DNA from: Bacteroidota bacterium
GTDB taxonomy: Bacteria; Bacteroidota; Bacteroidia; Chitinophagales; Chitinophagaceae
Assembly (NCBI GenBank): GCA_947456625.1
Contig: CANGQJ010000016.1
Location: 1-50,610 of the forward strand
Direction: 5' to 3'
DNA length: 50,610 bases
Shown: positions 10,389-19,761 of the stretch, in pieces
How the letters are laid out: each line of letters begins with the position of its first letter
Numbering within the stretch: position 1 is the first letter of the stretch
The notes under the pieces: model-generated
Told to the model about the DNA's origin: nothing
What the model saw: the letters and a program-made list of their open reading frames with translations, nothing else
Databases searched by the model: none
Made by a program: the position numbers and the translations under genes

Positions 10389-10573
10389 CTATTGAGGATG
10401 ACCTATTCAAAGGTTTTTTAATGTGACCGTCTTTTTTTAGGAGAAATACTTAGAGGTCATACAAAAATAAGCCAAAAAAAGTCCCTAAAAAAATCAAGCT
10501 CAACGAACAAACAATAAATGTTTATAAGTGTTATATAAAAGTGAACATCTTAAATTAAAATCAACAAAATTCT

Positions 10574-11449
10574 ATGAAAAAACTACTTTTTGGCCTTACA
10601 ATTGCCCTTATTGCAGGCAGCTTAATGAGCTGGCATTGGGAAAAAACCCAGTTTGAACCAGTTAATAAAGCCAATGTAATTGAGTGTTTAAATATGGAAA
10701 CACAACAGGCTTATAAATTAGAGGCGTCAACCCCTGGTTTTGCAGCTTTACACCCAGCTCCTGTAGTGGTAAATCCTGAGAATTTATTGGGTAAAATGAC
10801 CCAATTTGAAGCAGCCGATGGCAAAACTGCAAATGCTTATTTTATTCCTTCTAAAAAGAAATCTAAAAAATGGCTAGTAGTGATTCAAGAGTGGTGGGGT
10901 TTGAATGATAATATTAAATTAGAATCAGATAAATATTATGCTGCACTTGGCGACATGAATGTGATTGCAGTGGATATGTATGACGGAAAAGTTGCTGCCA
11001 CACCCGATAGTGCCATGAAATTAATGAGAGGTGCCGACATGGCAAGAATGAATGCAATCATACAAGGTGCTATTAAATATGCTGGAGCCGATGCTGCAAT
11101 TTATAGTGTTGGTTGGTGCTTTGGTGGCATGTGGAGTCTACAAACAGCAATTATTGCTGGGCCACAAGCAAAAGGAACTGTAATGTATTATGGTAGACCA
11201 GAAACCAATATGGAAAAATTAAAATCCATAAAATGTGATGTCATAGGATTTTTTGGGAACCAAGATCAAGCGCCCTCTCCAGCTATGGTGAATGAGTTTG
11301 AGAAAAACATGAAAGAAGCTGGCAAAAACTTATCTGTAAATAGATACGAGGCAAATCATGGTTTTGCAAATCCAAGCAACCCTAGCTTTAATCCAACTGC
11401 AACGGCCGATGCCTATGCAAAAGCAATTGCATTTTTAAAATCACATTAG
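10574..11449 (+). CDS. Dienelactone hydrolase family protein, exported
   Basis: An alpha/beta hydrolase of 291 residues. The dienelactone-hydrolase triad is visible: C182 in GWCFGGMW, D231 in GNQDQAP and H262 in ANHGFANP. The N-terminus (MKKLLFGLTIALIAGSLMSW) is a signal peptide or anchor, so the enzyme probably acts in the periplasm. The early motif VVIQEWWGLNDNI also fits the family. The natural substrate is unknown; many homologues are general esterases rather than chlorocatechol-pathway enzymes, and no catechol genes are nearby. It is monocistronic, with a strong hairpin terminator shared with the convergent proC. Confidence 0.88.
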   Translation: MKKLLFGLTIALIAGSLMSWHWEKTQFEPVNKANVIECLNMETQQAYKLEASTPGFAALHPAPVVVNPENLLGKMTQFEAADGKTANAYFIPSKKKSKKWLVVIQEWWGLNDNIKLESDKYYAALGDMNVIAVDMYDGKVAATPDSAMKLMRGADMARMNAIIQGAIKYAGADAAIYSVGWCFGGMWSLQTAIIAGPQAKGTVMYYGRPETNMEKLKSIKCDVIGFFGNQDQAPSPAMVNEFEKNMKEAGKNLSVNRYEANHGFANPSNPSFNPTATADAYAKAIAFLKSH

Positions 11450-11473
11450 TATTTAAAAAAAATGATACTTAAA

Positions 11474-11505
11474 AAAAAGCTGAAAATTTATTTTCAGCTT
11501 TTTTT
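11474..11505. terminator. Bidirectional terminator between the hydrolase gene and proC
   Basis: A 13-bp stem (AAAAAGCTGAAAA paired with TTTTCAGCTTTTT) with a 4-nt loop has an A-run on one side and a T-run on the other. It can end transcription of both convergent genes. Confidence 0.8.
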
Positions 11506-11517
11506 GTTTTAATTACT

Positions 11518-12321
11518 TTACATATCATCTTTAATTTTTCGATAGCTAGCAGTTAACCCACGAATTAAACTAGAGCTAAATCCTTGGTGCTCCATTTCGT
11601 TTAAACCAGCAATGGTGCAACCCATTGGCGTAGTAACCTTGTCAATTTCTTGTTCTGGATGCGTATTTTTAGTTAACAATAAATCGGCTGCACCTTTCAC
11701 CGTTTGTGCTGCAATTAAAGAAGCTTGTGCTGCACTAAATCCAATTTCAATTCCTCCTTGAATATTAGCACGGATATATCTTAATGCATATGCAGTGCCA
11801 CAAGCACCTAGCACCGTTGCAGCATCCATTAATTTTTCATCAATCACAATACTCTTTCCTAATTGATTAAATAATGAAGTAACATATTGCACTTGATCCT
11901 TGGCTTTGGTATTAGCACAAATACAAGTCATACTTTGCCCAATGGATATTGCCGTATTAGGCATGGCACGGAACAATGCAAAATTAACGTCCAACATTGC
12001 TTCCAAATCCTTAATCCAAACGCCAGTAGCAACACTAATAACCGTGTGCTGTGCAGCATTTAATAAGGGTTTTATATCTGCTATAATATCTTTAATTTGA
12101 AAAGGCTTTACAGCAAGGATAACATAATTGGCTTCCTTCACTGCTGCTTTATTATCGGATGTAATTGCAACACCCTTGTCTGCCAAATGTTGTAAAGTTG
12201 CTAAGTTTCTTTTTGTAATAGTAATTTGATTTGCTCCAACAAACCCACTTGCAATTAAACCCTCTGCAATAGAAGATCCTAAGTTACCTCCGCCAATAAT
12301 GGCTATTTTATGATTGGACAT
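11518..12321 (-). CDS. proC: Pyrroline-5-carboxylate reductase
   Basis: The last step of proline synthesis: reduction of 1-pyrroline-5-carboxylate to proline with NAD(P)H. The 267-residue protein has the Rossmann motif IIGGGNLGSSIAEGL (8-22), the strand VILAVKPFQ, and the C-terminal family signature TPMGCTIAGLNEMEHQGF close to the end. Length is standard. The ATG at 12321 gives the usual short lead into the nucleotide-binding strand. It lies 76 bp downstream of hldD on the same strand. Confidence 0.94.
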   Translation of the reverse strand: MSNHKIAIIGGGNLGSSIAEGLIASGFVGANQITITKRNLATLQHLADKGVAITSDNKAAVKEANYVILAVKPFQIKDIIADIKPLLNAAQHTVISVATGVWIKDLEAMLDVNFALFRAMPNTAISIGQSMTCICANTKAKDQVQYVTSLFNQLGKSIVIDEKLMDAATVLGACGTAYALRYIRANIQGGIEIGFSAAQASLIAAQTVKGAADLLLTKNTHPEQEIDKVTTPMGCTIAGLNEMEHQGFSSSLIRGLTASYRKIKDDM

Positions 12322-12397
12322 AAAAACTGAATTTGAAAATGATTAAAATATGATGTGTGTGGTTTTTAAAACAAACCCTTGCACACTTATAAAAAAA

Positions 12398-13399
12398 TTA
12401 ATAACCCTTTGCGGGAACTAAATAATTGGCAACATAGTCCTTAACCCCATCCTCTAAACTACTAAATGGTTTATCATAACCAGCAGCCAGTAATTTATGC
12501 ATGTTTGCCTCGGTAAAATATTGATATTTATCTCTAATGTCAAGTGGCATGTCAATAAATTCAATATTTGGCTTTAGGCCTTGCGCAATAAAAGTATTAG
12601 CAGCTAAATCATAAAAGGATCTTGCCTTTCCAGTGCCTAAATTATACAATCCATTTAATTTTTTATCCCAGTTGGAAGAAAGCATTTTTTGAACCATCCA
12701 GAAAATTACATGCACCACATCTTTCACATAAACAAAGTCACGTAGTTGTTCGCCATCTTTAAATCCATTATTGTGGCTTTTAAATAATTTTACAAGACCC
12801 GTTTCTTTGATTTGATTAAAGGAATGAAATATCACACTTGCCATTCGCCCTTTATGGTATTCATTTGGACCATACACATTAAAAAACTTTAAACCAGTCC
12901 AAGTTGGAGGAGTTGTATTTTGTGCAATTGCCCATTTATCAAATTCGTTTTTACTTACACCATAAGGATTTAATGGAACTAATTGATCTAAAATAGCATG
13001 TTCATCGTTGTAGCCATTTTCCCCTGCACCATAAGTTGCAGCAGAAGAAGCATAAATAAATGGGATTTGCTTTTCAGTAGCATAATGCCAAAGTGATTTA
13101 GAATATTCCACATTTAATGCTTTATGAATAGCATAGTCAAATTCGGTGGTATCGGTTCTCGCACCTAAATGCACAATTGCATCAATAGTAAATTCTAAAT
13201 TTGTTAGCTGCTCAATAAAAGATTGTCTTTCGATTATTTTTATAAATTGTTTTTGCTCCCAGTTTTTTCGTTTTGATTCCACACCAAAATCATCCACCAA
13301 TAGCAATTGATTCCATCCTTGTTCATTAAAAAATTGAACACAGGCCGAACCAATAAAACCAGCAGTTCCAGTTACTACAATGGTTGGTTGTTTTGACAT
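12398..13399 (-). CDS. hldD: ADP-L-glycero-D-manno-heptose 6-epimerase
   Basis: An extended short-chain dehydrogenase of 333 residues that epimerises ADP-D-glycero-D-manno-heptose to the L-glycero form for the LPS inner core. The NAD(P) motif GTAGFIGS (11-18), HLGARTDTTE, the catalytic pair in NPYGVSKNEFDKW (Tyr and Lys), and YGPNEYHKGRMASV with FKDGEQLRDFVYV are hallmarks of HldD/RfaD rather than of UDP-glucose 4-epimerases. It starts 7 bp after the purL stop on the same strand, so the two are probably cotranscribed, although the pathways are unrelated. No other heptose genes are in the window. Confidence 0.88.
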   Translation of the reverse strand: MSKQPTIVVTGTAGFIGSACVQFFNEQGWNQLLLVDDFGVESKRKNWEQKQFIKIIERQSFIEQLTNLEFTIDAIVHLGARTDTTEFDYAIHKALNVEYSKSLWHYATEKQIPFIYASSAATYGAGENGYNDEHAILDQLVPLNPYGVSKNEFDKWAIAQNTTPPTWTGLKFFNVYGPNEYHKGRMASVIFHSFNQIKETGLVKLFKSHNNGFKDGEQLRDFVYVKDVVHVIFWMVQKMLSSNWDKKLNGLYNLGTGKARSFYDLAANTFIAQGLKPNIEFIDMPLDIRDKYQYFTEANMHKLLAAGYDKPFSSLEDGVKDYVANYLVPAKGY

Positions 13400-13406
13400 G
13401 TATAAT

Positions 13407-15617
13407 TTATTTAGCTAATTGTTTTTCAATTGCGGTATCGTAATTGTTTTTCCAAGTGGTAATAGCACCCCAATTTTCACCTTCTACTACAACTTCACTT
13501 GCAGTTACTTTACCAATTAAAGTTGCTTTAATCCCATGCTTTGCAGCAGCAGCTTCAATTGCAGCCACATTTGCTGCATTAGCCGAAACTACAACCCTAC
13601 TTTGTGCTTCACCCAACCAGTATGCATCCTTTCTTAAACTGCTACCATTACTAGAAACTTCAAATCCTTTGTTGTTAAAGAAAGCCGATTCCAATAAAGT
13701 AACTATTAATCCTCCTTCACTAATATCATGTGCACTTTTTACTTTTTTATCTTTAATTAAGTTAGCAACCAATTGTTGTAAATTAAACTCTTCGTCCAAG
13801 TCAAAATATGGCGCTTGTGAATGCGTAACTCCTTTTATTTTATTCAAGTATTCAGAAGAGCCAATATCGTTTCTTTGCTCACCTAATAAAACAATTTCAT
13901 CTCCATCGTTTTTGAAATCCAAAGTCATACGGTTTTTCATATCCTCCACAATACCCACCATACCAATTGTTGGTGTAGGGAATACTGGACCATCTGGATT
14001 TTGATTGTAAAAACTTACGTTTCCACCAGTAACTGGTGTATTAAATTTACGACAAGCGGCACCCATTCCTTGAACTGCTTTTACAAACTGATAGTATACT
14101 TCTGGATCATATGGATTTCCAAAATTTAAACAGTTGGTTACTCCAATAGGCTCACCACCACTACAAACAATATTTCTTGCAGCCTCGGCAACCGCAATCA
14201 TAGCGCCAGTTTCAGGGTTTGCATAAACATACTTACTATTACAATCAACAGTCATTGCAAGCGCTTTGCCTGTTCCTTTTGCAAGCACTACAGCAGCATC
14301 ACTTGGCGCATTGGTACTTGTATTTGCAGCTCCCACCATACTATCATATTGGTTGTATATCCAACGTTTTGATGCAATGTTTGGAAGACTTACTAATTCG
14401 GCAACAGTTGCTTTTAAGTTGGTGGTATCTACAACCGAATTCATATCAAATGCGTTTACTTTAGCTAAGTAAGCAGGTGCTGAATATTCACGTGAATATT
14501 GTGGCGCACCGCCGCCTAATACTAATTCATATGCAGGTAATGAAGCTTCTAATTCACCATGCATATAAAAACTCAACAATCCATCGTCGGTCACTTCACC
14601 AATATTACTACATGATAAATCCCATTTTTCAAACACTGCTAATACTTCGGCTTCTTTTCCTTTTTGTACACAAATTAACATGCGCTCTTGACTCTCACTT
14701 AATAATAATTCCCATGCTTTCATGTTTTGTTGACGCGTAGGTACTTTGTCTAAATCAATGCGCATTCCTACTCCACCTTTTGCACTCATTTCGGCAGTGG
14801 AACAAATAATTCCTGCTGCACCCATGTCTTGCATTCCAACAATACCGCCTGTTTCAATCACTTCTAAACAAGCTTCTAATAATTTTTTTTCTTGAAATGG
14901 GTCACCTACTTGCACCGCAGGTAATTCCTCTACACTATCTGCTGTAATTTCTGCAGATGCAAAACTTGCACCACCAATTCCGTCTTTACCAGTTGCACTT
15001 CCTACAAAAAATATTGGATTGCCTTTTCCCTCTGCAGTGGCACTCACTGTTTTACCAGCTTTCACAATACCAACACTCATTGCATTTACTAAAGGGTTGG
15101 TATGATAACACTGCTCAAAATATAATTCTCCACCCACTGTTGGTACGCCAAAACAGTTACCATAATGACCAATACCATGCACCACACCCGCTAATAAACG
15201 TTGTGTTTTTTTATCTTCTAATTTTCCAAAACGCAAACTATTTAAAGATGCAATTGGACGTGCCCCCATAGTAAAAATATCTCTTTGTATACCACCCACT
15301 CCTGTTGCAGCTCCTTGGAATGGTTCCAATGCACTTGGGTGATTATGTGATTCTATTTTAAACACCACACCATAATCATTTCCTATATCCATTAACCCTG
15401 CATTCTCTTCACCAGCTGCCACCAACATTCTTCCTCCATCACGAGGTAATGTTTTTAACCACTTAATTGAATTTTTATAACTACAATGCTCGCTCCACAT
15501 ACCACTAAAAGCACATAGCTCAGTGAAGTTTGGGGTACGACCCAACTTTTGTTTTATTAACTCAAATTCTTCTTCGGTTAACCTAAGCTGTTTTGCTGTT
15601 TTTACAGTGATTTCCAT
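13407..15617 (-). CDS. purL: Phosphoribosylformylglycinamidine synthase subunit PurL (small type)
   Basis: Step four of purine synthesis: FGAR plus ATP and ammonia to FGAM. The 736-residue protein is the small, Bacillus-like PurL, which needs separate PurS and PurQ; neither is in the window. Motifs include FSGMWSEHCSYKNS (38-51), FKIESHNHPSALEPFQGAATGVGG (with ATP- and FGAR-binding residues), QDMGAAGIICSTAEMS and AHDISEGGLIVTLLES. The start MEITVKTAKQLRLTEEEF fits the family. A TACCTTCG box on this strand at 15648-15655 may be its -7 element. hldD follows closely. Confidence 0.96.
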   Translation of the reverse strand: MEITVKTAKQLRLTEEEFELIKQKLGRTPNFTELCAFSGMWSEHCSYKNSIKWLKTLPRDGGRMLVAAGEENAGLMDIGNDYGVVFKIESHNHPSALEPFQGAATGVGGIQRDIFTMGARPIASLNSLRFGKLEDKKTQRLLAGVVHGIGHYGNCFGVPTVGGELYFEQCYHTNPLVNAMSVGIVKAGKTVSATAEGKGNPIFFVGSATGKDGIGGASFASAEITADSVEELPAVQVGDPFQEKKLLEACLEVIETGGIVGMQDMGAAGIICSTAEMSAKGGVGMRIDLDKVPTRQQNMKAWELLLSESQERMLICVQKGKEAEVLAVFEKWDLSCSNIGEVTDDGLLSFYMHGELEASLPAYELVLGGGAPQYSREYSAPAYLAKVNAFDMNSVVDTTNLKATVAELVSLPNIASKRWIYNQYDSMVGAANTSTNAPSDAAVVLAKGTGKALAMTVDCNSKYVYANPETGAMIAVAEAARNIVCSGGEPIGVTNCLNFGNPYDPEVYYQFVKAVQGMGAACRKFNTPVTGGNVSFYNQNPDGPVFPTPTIGMVGIVEDMKNRMTLDFKNDGDEIVLLGEQRNDIGSSEYLNKIKGVTHSQAPYFDLDEEFNLQQLVANLIKDKKVKSAHDISEGGLIVTLLESAFFNNKGFEVSSNGSSLRKDAYWLGEAQSRVVVSANAANVAAIEAAAAKHGIKATLIGKVTASEVVVEGENWGAITTWKNNYDTAIEKQLAK

Positions 15618-15911
15618 TTAATTAAACTTATTACTTAAAAGATGTCGCGAAGGTACAAAATGAGGCGCTAAGCATTAAATGGAATTACCAACATATTAAA
15701 CGCAAATGAAACTGCTTTGAAAATCAATGAATTATAGACCTAGTACTAATTATAATATTTTTTAATATTTACATTTTATACACATTTGCCATTTTTTTGA
15801 AGATAATTTTAAAATGATTTGACATTTCTTACTTATTTTCGTGCTCACAAAGCAAATATCAATTAATATTACTTATATATTTTATTTTTTTAATATTTAA
15901 ACATTCGTACC

Positions 15912-16925
15912 ATGTCTAAATCTAAATTGGAGTACATCTGGTTAGATGGTTACCAACCAACACAGTCTTTAAGAAGCAAAACAAAAATTGAAAACAACTT
16001 TAGTGGTAAACTAGCAGATTGTGATATGTGGAGCTTTGACGGTTCTAGTACCGAGCAAGCATTAGGCGGTTCTTCTGACTGCTTATTAAAGCCTGTATTC
16101 ATTTGTAAAGATCCTCAACGTAAGGATGCTTACTTAGTAATGTGTGAAGTTTTGAATGCAGATGGAACTGCTCACGTATCAAATGGTCGTGCAACTATTC
16201 AAGATGATGATAATGATTTCTGGTTTGGATTTGAACAAGAATATTTTTTATGGAATCCTGCAACAAATAAGCCATTAGGTTTCCCAGAAGGCGGATACCC
16301 TGGCCCTCAAGGTCCTTATTACTGTTCGGTTGGAGCAAACAATGCATATGGTAGAAATATTGTAGAAGAACATTTAGATGTATGTTTAGAAGCTGGATTA
16401 AATGTGGAAGGAATTAATGCAGAAGTTGCTGCTGGACAATGGGAATTCCAAATTTTTGCAAAAGGTGCAAAAGAAGCAGGTGATCAAATTTGGGTAGCAA
16501 GATATTTATTAGAAAGAATTGGTGAAACATATGGTGTATCTATTAACTGGCATTGTAAACCATTAGGTACATTGGATTGGAATGGATCGGGTATGCACGC
16601 TAACTTCTCTAACACTACATTAAGAACTTGTGGCAAGCGTGAAGTGTATGAAACTATTTGTGAGTCCTTCCGTCCATTTGTGAAAGAGCATATTGAAGTG
16701 TATGGAGCTGACAACCATTTACGTTTAACGGGTAAGCACGAAACTGCAAGCATTCATGATTTCTCATTTGGAGTTTCTGATAGAGGTGCGAGTATTCGTA
16801 TTCCAATTGGAGCAGTAGAAAAAGGATGGAAAGGATGGTTAGAAGATCGTCGTCCAAACTCTGCAGCTGATCCTTACAAAGTAGCTGCAAGAATTATCAC
16901 TACTGTGAAAACTGCAAAGGTTTAA
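15912..16925 (+). CDS. Glutamine synthetase, GSII (eukaryotic-like) type
   Basis: A 337-residue glutamine synthetase joining ammonia to glutamate with ATP. The short length and motifs ADCDMWSFDGSSTEQA, FGFEQEYFLW (metal/ATP), EGINAEVAAGQWEFQI, WNGSGMHANFS and the Arg-rich SDRGASIRIP match the eukaryotic-like GSII class rather than the roughly 470-residue GlnA. The class lacks the adenylylation loop, so it is not expected to be controlled by GlnE. A GSIII gene follows 171 bp later, but a terminator lies between, so the two are separate transcripts. The 294-bp upstream region is AT-rich and shows no clear promoter match or riboswitch. Confidence 0.92.
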   Translation: MSKSKLEYIWLDGYQPTQSLRSKTKIENNFSGKLADCDMWSFDGSSTEQALGGSSDCLLKPVFICKDPQRKDAYLVMCEVLNADGTAHVSNGRATIQDDDNDFWFGFEQEYFLWNPATNKPLGFPEGGYPGPQGPYYCSVGANNAYGRNIVEEHLDVCLEAGLNVEGINAEVAAGQWEFQIFAKGAKEAGDQIWVARYLLERIGETYGVSINWHCKPLGTLDWNGSGMHANFSNTTLRTCGKREVYETICESFRPFVKEHIEVYGADNHLRLTGKHETASIHDFSFGVSDRGASIRIPIGAVEKGWKGWLEDRRPNSAADPYKVAARIITTVKTAKV

Positions 16926-16983
16926 TAGCCTCAAAATTTAAGGTTTTTTAGAACAAGCATTCATAAATTGTGTTTTGAATTGT

Positions 16984-17012
16984 AATCCCCCAAGAAATTG
17001 GGGGATTTTTTG
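16984..17012 (+). terminator. Terminator after the GSII gene
   Basis: A stem AATCCCCCAA paired with TTGGGGGATT, with a 3-4 nt loop, is followed by six Ts. It lies about 60 bp past the GSII stop. Confidence 0.85.
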
Positions 17013-17037
17013 TGCATTATTGATTATTTATTTGTTA

Positions 17038-17065
17038 TTGAACTAAGAAATTGGTGGTAATTTTG
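17038..17065 (+). promoter_or_regulatory. Probable promoter of glnN
   Basis: TTG at 17038-17040 is followed after 17 bp by TAATTTTG at 17058-17065, matching TTG-N17-23-TANNTTTG. A second TTG at 17032-17034 gives a 23-bp spacer. The ATG lies 31 bp downstream of the -7 box. Confidence 0.5.
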
Positions 17066-17096
17066 TCTTTCCCCTATAAATTAAAAATTATATCAT

Positions 17097-19289
17097 ATGT
17101 CTTTAAGAAGCGATGCAGTGAATCACGTGAGTCATCAAAAAACAACATCACCCGATATAAAGGGTGCTAAAATTACTGGCGTATTTGGAGAAAATGTTTT
17201 TACTTTAAAAACAGCAAGAGAATACCTGAGTGAAGAAGCTTACAAAAGTTTAACAGCTAGTGTGAAAGGTGGAAAAAAAATTGATCGCCAAGTAGCAGGA
17301 CAAATAGCCTCTGGTATGCGTGCTTGGGCTGAGCAAAAAGGAGTAACACACTACACTCATTGGTTCCAACCATTAACAGGATCTACTGCAGAAAAGCACG
17401 ATTCCTTTTTTACTTTAAAAGGAGATGGTACTGCAATTGAAGAATTTGAAGGAGCAGCATTAATTCAACAAGAACCCGACGCTTCTTCATTTCCAAATGG
17501 TGGACTGAGAGCCACTTTTGAAGCAAGAGGTTACTCGGCTTGGGACCCTTCTTCTCCCCCATTCATTATAGAAATTGGCAATGGTAAAACATTGTGTATA
17601 CCCACCATTTTTATTTCATACACTGGCGAGTCATTGGATTACAAAGCGCCTTTAATGAAAGCAGTTGAAGCTGTGAACAAAGCTGCTGTTACTGTTTGTA
17701 ATTATTTTGACAAGAACGTGACTAAAGTAACACCAACACTTGGTTGGGAGCAAGAATATTTTGTAATTGACGAAGCATTGGTAAATGCACGTCCCGATAT
17801 AGTTCAAACGGGTCGTACCGTTTTTGGATTCACGCCTGCAAAAGGTCAACAATTAGAAGATCATTATTTTGGATCAATTCCAGAGCGTGTGTATGCATTT
17901 ATGCGTGACTTTGAAAATGAATCTTATAAATTAGGGATTCCTTTAAGAACAAGACATAACGAGGTGGCCCCTGCTCAATTTGAGTGTGCTCCAATTTTTG
18001 AAGAAGTAAACATTGCTGTAGACCATAATATTTTATTAATGGATGTAATGACAAGAGTTGCAAAGCGTCACCGCTTAGTAGTGTTGTTACATGAAAAACC
18101 ATTTGCAGGTATTAACGGAAGTGGCAAGCATAATAACTGGAGTTTAGCAACCGATACGGGCGTGAATTTATTGGCACCAGGCAAAACCCCTAAAACCAAT
18201 TTAATGTTTTTAACATTTTTTGTTAACACCATTAAAGCGGTTCATGATTATGCAGATATTTTAAGAGCATCCATTGCTTCTGCTTCTAACGATTTTCGTT
18301 TAGGCGCTAACGAAGCACCTCCTGCAATTATTTCTGTATTTATTGGAGAGTATTTAACAAAAGTATTGAACGACGTAGAAAGCCGAGTGGGTACTAAATT
18401 TGACGAACAGGATGAAGCAATTTTGAAATTAGATTTACACCGTAGTATTCCTGAATTAATGATTGACAATACGGATCGTAACAGAACTTCCCCATTTGCA
18501 TTTACAGGAAATAAATTTGAATTCCGTGCAGTAGGCTCAACTGCAAACTGTGCATTGCCTATGACTATTTTAAACACCATTATCGCAGACACTTTAAATA
18601 AATTTGCAGCAGAAGTAGATGCCTTAGTGGAAAAAGGAGACAAAAAAGAAATTGCAATTATGCAGGTAATTCAAAAATACATTGTTGCAAGTAAGAAAAT
18701 TTTATTTGAAGGTGATGGCTATAGCGAAGCATGGCATAAGGAAGCAGAAAAAAGAGGCTTACCAAATTTAAAAACTACCCCAATAGCTTTAGATGCCATG
18801 GTAACCGATAAAGCTAAAAAAGTGTTTTTAGAAAATGGTATTTACACACATGCGGAATTAGAAGCGCGTCATGAAATTGAATTAGAAAAATATATTAAGA
18901 AAGTACAAATAGAAGCGCGTGTAATGGGCGATCTAGCTACCAATCATATCATTCCAGCTGCTATTAAGTATCAGAATGAGTTGTTGAAAAACGTAAGTTT
19001 ATTACGTGAAGCTGCATTGCCAGAAAAATTATACAAAGGCCAATTAACTTTATTAAAAGACGTAAGCACGCATATTCAACAAGTGTATGAAAATGTGCAT
19101 GCTATGGTGGAAGAAAGAAAAGTGGCAAATAACATGTCAGATTCTCGCGAAAAAGCAATTGCTTATGAAGCAAAAGTAAAAGCGCAATACTTTGATACCA
19201 TCCGTTACCACGTTGACAAATTAGAGCAATTGGTAGACGATGAATTATGGACCTTGCCTAAGTATAGAGAATTGTTATTCTTAAGATAA
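17097..19289 (+). CDS. glnN: Glutamine synthetase type III
   Basis: A 730-residue GSIII, the large dodecameric glutamine synthetase first described in Bacteroides. Class motifs are VFGENVFTLKTAREYLSEEAY near the N-terminus, THYTHWFQPLTGSTAEKHD, GWEQEYFVID, RHNEVAPAQFECAPIFEE, AGINGSGKHNNWSL and NRTSPFAFTGNKFEFRAVGS. The helical C-terminal extension (about 570-730) is also typical. It makes glutamine from glutamate and ammonia with ATP. It has its own promoter-like sequence and terminator, so it can be regulated apart from the adjacent GSII gene. Confidence 0.96.
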   Translation: MSLRSDAVNHVSHQKTTSPDIKGAKITGVFGENVFTLKTAREYLSEEAYKSLTASVKGGKKIDRQVAGQIASGMRAWAEQKGVTHYTHWFQPLTGSTAEKHDSFFTLKGDGTAIEEFEGAALIQQEPDASSFPNGGLRATFEARGYSAWDPSSPPFIIEIGNGKTLCIPTIFISYTGESLDYKAPLMKAVEAVNKAAVTVCNYFDKNVTKVTPTLGWEQEYFVIDEALVNARPDIVQTGRTVFGFTPAKGQQLEDHYFGSIPERVYAFMRDFENESYKLGIPLRTRHNEVAPAQFECAPIFEEVNIAVDHNILLMDVMTRVAKRHRLVVLLHEKPFAGINGSGKHNNWSLATDTGVNLLAPGKTPKTNLMFLTFFVNTIKAVHDYADILRASIASASNDFRLGANEAPPAIISVFIGEYLTKVLNDVESRVGTKFDEQDEAILKLDLHRSIPELMIDNTDRNRTSPFAFTGNKFEFRAVGSTANCALPMTILNTIIADTLNKFAAEVDALVEKGDKKEIAIMQVIQKYIVASKKILFEGDGYSEAWHKEAEKRGLPNLKTTPIALDAMVTDKAKKVFLENGIYTHAELEARHEIELEKYIKKVQIEARVMGDLATNHIIPAAIKYQNELLKNVSLLREAALPEKLYKGQLTLLKDVSTHIQQVYENVHAMVEERKVANNMSDSREKAIAYEAKVKAQYFDTIRYHVDKLEQLVDDELWTLPKYRELLFLR

Positions 19290-19340
19290 TTTGATTGAAA
19301 ATATCAAGGATATTCCCCAGAGGTAATCCCCCCCACTTAG

Positions 19341-19369
19341 TCCCGAAGTAATTTTGCTTCGGGATTTTT
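19341..19369 (+). terminator. Terminator after glnN
   Basis: A stem TCCCGAAG paired with CTTCGGGA, with an 8-nt loop, is followed by a T-run, about 50 bp after the glnN stop. Confidence 0.8.
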
Positions 19370-19713
19370 AGTTTAAGCCTTGGCAAATATTTTTAACAAT
19401 GATTATGCAAAGGCTTAAATAAAGAATGCATTTTGCATATAAATTCTTTGGCGCTCGTTCGCAAAACGCTATATTTTTTATTAAACTTTTAATAGTCCTT
19501 AACTTTTATACGCTAAGAGGGTTGCCCACTTTTACTATTCGTTACGCTATGCTCAACGTTTGCCTCAGAATTCATATGCATAATGCCTACTGAGGAACCT
19601 AAATGTTAATTAAAAAGGAGCAATAATAACTTTAAATAAATTGATCATGTATAGCGTTGGGCGATTCAGAAGAATTAAAGTGCACAAGATATGCTTAGTA
19701 GTCAATGTAAATA
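19370..19713. other. Gene-free interval with short inverted repeats
   Basis: About 340 bp between two terminators carry no convincing reading frame or RNA gene. Short inverted repeats are present: AAAGAAT/ATTCTTT at 19421-19449 enclosing ATGCA/TGCAT, and CCTCAG/CTGAGG at 19563-19595. Stretches such as GGCGCTCGTTCGCAAAACGC differ in composition from the neighbouring genes. It may be the remains of a decayed insertion or only spacer. Confidence 0.4.
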
Positions 19714-19742
19714 AAAATGCCCCGAAATGATCGAGGCATTTA
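19714..19742 (-). terminator. Terminator after accC
   Basis: A stem AAATGCCCCGA paired with TCGAGGCATTT (one mismatch) has A-runs on its left, which read as Ts on the minus strand. It lies 20 bp past the accC stop. Confidence 0.7.
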
Positions 19743-19761
19743 AAATAAGATTTATTAAAAA

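Noticed and set aside
13444..15271. Several long open frames on the plus strand opposite purL.
   Set aside because: They are antisense to a fully conserved PurL and their translations show no domain features.
19551..19650. Possible integron attC site: GCTCAAC and GTTGGGC in the right orientation about 95 bp apart.
   Set aside because: The interior lacks the symmetrical inner arms of an attC site, no integron integrase or cassette is near, and both 7-mers are degenerate enough to occur by chance.
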